Source: an uncultured Eubacterium sp.
GTDB lineage: Bacteria; Bacillota; Clostridia; Lachnospirales; Lachnospiraceae
Direction: 5' to 3'
DNA: 64,000 nt
Assembly (NCBI GenBank): GCA_948579355.1
Contig: CAPAOV010000005.1
Coordinates: 90,569 to 154,568, forward strand
The notes below the pieces were generated by a model. The model worked only from the letters and a program-made list of their open reading frames with translations. It searched no databases and was not told the origin of the DNA. How positions within the stretch are numbered: position 1 is the first letter of the stretch; each line of letters begins with the position of its first letter. Positions 63,201 to 64,000 of this stretch are shown here, in pieces. The position numbers and the translations under genes are program-made.

Positions 63201-64000
63201 GCCTCCGGCTGGTATTTCGCCGGATTTAAGGCTTTGCTGTAACTGGTGGTGATGGTTTGTGCTTCGTCTTCTTCTCCGGTGACTTCCGTCTCACTCTTAC
63301 TGAAGCTCCATGAGGTACAGTGGGCGGCGTCTAATTCCCCGTTGTTGAATTCGGCACTGCCGGTTTCATTACCGAGACTGTCGTAGAAGTGTTTGCTGCC
63401 GGAGAGGATGTCTTTCCCTTTTCCGGTGATGTAATAATTCGGTACGGTTTCCCCGTTTTCATTGACAATAAACCGCTTTTCATCCGGCTCAAAAGAATAG
63501 GTGCGTTCTTCGAGCAGGCGGGCGGTTTCTTCTTTTTCTTTTTCAGAATCATTTTCTTCGTCATTGTCAGAAGCGTTACTGTCATCTTCCCCACTTCCAT
63601 AGTCGTAGATGCTTTCTGTCCATGTGCCAGCGGCTTCGTCTTTGCTGATTACCGTGTTCCCGAATGCGTCCTGGATGTCGATGGAGACACGGCCATAGTT
63701 GTCGACGGTCATCGTTTTTAATCCGTCGGCGGACTGGTATGATTTCTCTTTGGATTCATACTCTGTGCCTACGGCATTGACTGTTTCCGTTTCTTCCCCG
63801 GTTTCCGGGTCATAAGAGGTTTTGGATACCAGACCGTTTTCATCGGTGTAACTCAGCTCATTGCCGAAGGAATCATAAGTGGTTTCTTCTTCGGTGTAGG
63901 TGCGGTTGTCCTGCGGCCGTTTGGCAGAGGTGAGGGTAACGGTTTTTTTCGTCTGCTGTCCGAGGCTGTTGTACGTGTAGTCGTTTTGGATGGCTTCTTT
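60227..64000 (-). CDS. RHS/YD-repeat polymorphic toxin, 5' part beyond window
   Basis: 1257 codons are visible; the frame is open to the right edge, so its start and export signal are not seen. Dozens of YD repeats (for example YTYDSAGNKTAFAVK, YEYDGKNQLVAFTD) build the RHS cocoon. The core ends with VYLRARYYQPEMRRFL and SVDPSGHD near 60760, after which a unique AT-rich tip of about 175 residues begins. The tip has FSFGHSGLLVENKYGGWYYFY and NLITRNCVQASVRNLL, a His-then-Cys order like permuted papain/NlpC-P60 folds. Peptidase or amidase activity is inferred. Confidence 0.88.
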   Translation of the reverse strand, partial: KEAIQNDYTYNSLGQQTKKTVTLTSAKRPQDNRTYTEEETTYDSFGNELSYTDENGLVSKTSYDPETGEETETVNAVGTEYESKEKSYQSADGLKTMTVDNYGRVSIDIQDAFGNTVISKDEAAGTWTESIYDYGSGEDDSNASDNDEENDSEKEKEETARLLEERTYSFEPDEKRFIVNENGETVPNYYITGKGKDILSGSKHFYDSLGNETGSAEFNNGELDAAHCTSWSFSKSETEVTGEEDEAQTITTSYSKALNPAKYQPEADAEGYYDQFNDAVLSETITKTVTDAEGNTVSQKDTVIRGKNRVETATTYESDDFGRTTKETTVTRKQQDGKWLPAYETQTLSTYDDNGNVSQTETKSRKEGETDWKTQTVKSDYDEQGQVTKEYTPRGTKENVAAKYEYDILGRMVQSEIPQEKKDGGIEYQKTTTDYDNTGNVTEKNEQIDSDREAKTEYTYDKRGNLVMVKSRMANEKAQYVQYVYDVQGNKVRQFTGMTAPLTLTVTEVEKDTKAEDAFTYAGKTYQLTVSGKKKTDDIRETKYEYDGKNQLVAFTDPEGRRENYTYDVNSNLTKTVDKNGNTLKNIYDYQNRLAERLAKEKKTGKETKHTYIYNAYGDVATQDDTTFVYDDASGQVTKETTKLTKNKNIVKTYTYDSAGNKTAFAVKVGEDTKLSLKYTYDGESKLTAVTGETGNEIAGYTYDTDGNLAERTVAGNGMTTTYAYDYQNRLTAMKNQTGSAGVISQYSSEYLANGQKSEETSDVMDKDGRKSQKTATYTYDLLGRITRETQTGREDISYTYDSNNNRKQMKAGNKITAYKYNKNDELLRTDTLNTNTEEDKVVIYKNDKNGNQLATVNRYEIPNDRKGRPYIDIDVTLGDNRLNENVVNHYNAQNQLVRTLTKNYKVSFTYDAEGLRTSKTVNGEKTVFVWDGDQLVMELTKSGKVKKRYIRGNDLIVSDKGTENASGEASGKQYYVTDPHGNVVQLTDESGRVTKTYEYDSFGNEIKPDSKDDNPFRYCGEYYDKEIEEVYLRARYYQPEMRRFLTKDTYTGEEDEPASLHLYAYCENDGVNSVDPSGHDAVFLHYGYAVGSSDTGGRKRGFSFGHSGLLVENKYGGWYYFYWGKTGGKYVRISINSDILDKPNDETINKVEEATKKIYSEMITGYIYIKGNFQKTHKNLLVYKDKDNYNLITRNCVQASVRNLLLGKFKRPSKKLGKELRKLKNGVVPRNTFDTLRFFIINKASKKQKKYFYERK

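Noticed and set aside
55318..64000. CRISPR or other short-repeat array
   Set aside because: The repeats are in-frame protein repeats (YD) of variable sequence, without equal-length spacers.

Overview
The window looks like chromosome from a spore-forming, anaerobic, low-to-mid GC Gram-positive bacterium, most likely a gut or rumen Lachnospiraceae. The evidence is the gene order hprK-glcK-murB-rapZ-whiA-HPr-like-dnaE, a cotJABC spore-coat operon, sigH behind mrnC and rlmB, a fused SecDF, a reverse rubrerythrin with a PerR-type regulator, and secreted xylan-degrading proteins. This placement is inferred from gene content only; no database was searched.

Layout. 1-5.4 kb: a minus-strand carbon-control and envelope operon that holds both HPr kinase and a Crh-like HPr, with a cre-like site at its promoter. 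5.5-12.5 kb: thiamine pyrophosphokinase, an exported Lys-rich protein with a PDZ-like segment, a DUF6273-type membrane protein, a 389-bp near-perfect palindromic element, and secDF. 12.7-15.5 kb: a PsiE-like protein, peroxide defence (rubrerythrin, perR) and cotJABC. 15.5-19 kb: a probable redox cluster of HxlR regulator, NAD(P)-binding protein, flavin/ferredoxin protein, zinc-type macrodomain and class M sirtuin. 19-32.8 kb: a DUF4143 ATPase, a cytoplasmic CZB chemoreceptor with a structured leader, an ECF sigma/anti-sigma pair, purA, a glycosyltransferase, recJ, prmA and an SbcCD-like pair. 32.9-44 kb: a secreted GH10 xylanase and two more large exported carbohydrate-binding-type proteins, with patatin, VanW and BlaI/BlaR1-type genes between them. 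44-50.2 kb: mrnC-rlmB-sigH, a CtpE-like P-type ATPase, a GNAT acetyltransferase, ispF and three tRNA genes. 50.2-51.4 kb: a compact locus resembling a type I toxin-antitoxin system and a COG2426 membrane protein with a switch-like leader. 51.4-54.1 kb: phosphodiesterase, rdgB, an rlmL-like gene and a rhodanese.

54.1-64 kb is an RHS/YD-repeat polymorphic-toxin array read on the minus strand. A long RHS gene enters from the right edge and ends in a papain/NlpC-like tip followed by a membrane-anchored candidate immunity gene. A decayed second copy of the YD core carries a different tip and a lipoprotein candidate immunity gene. A third YD scrap has lost its tip but keeps a membrane-anchored gene. 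The layout fits successive displacement of toxin/immunity cassettes through homologous YD DNA.

The strongest candidates for undescribed biology are the convergent small-RNA/toxin-like locus at 50.3-50.7 kb, the layered RHS array, the 389-bp palindrome, and the structured leaders before the chemoreceptor and COG2426 genes.
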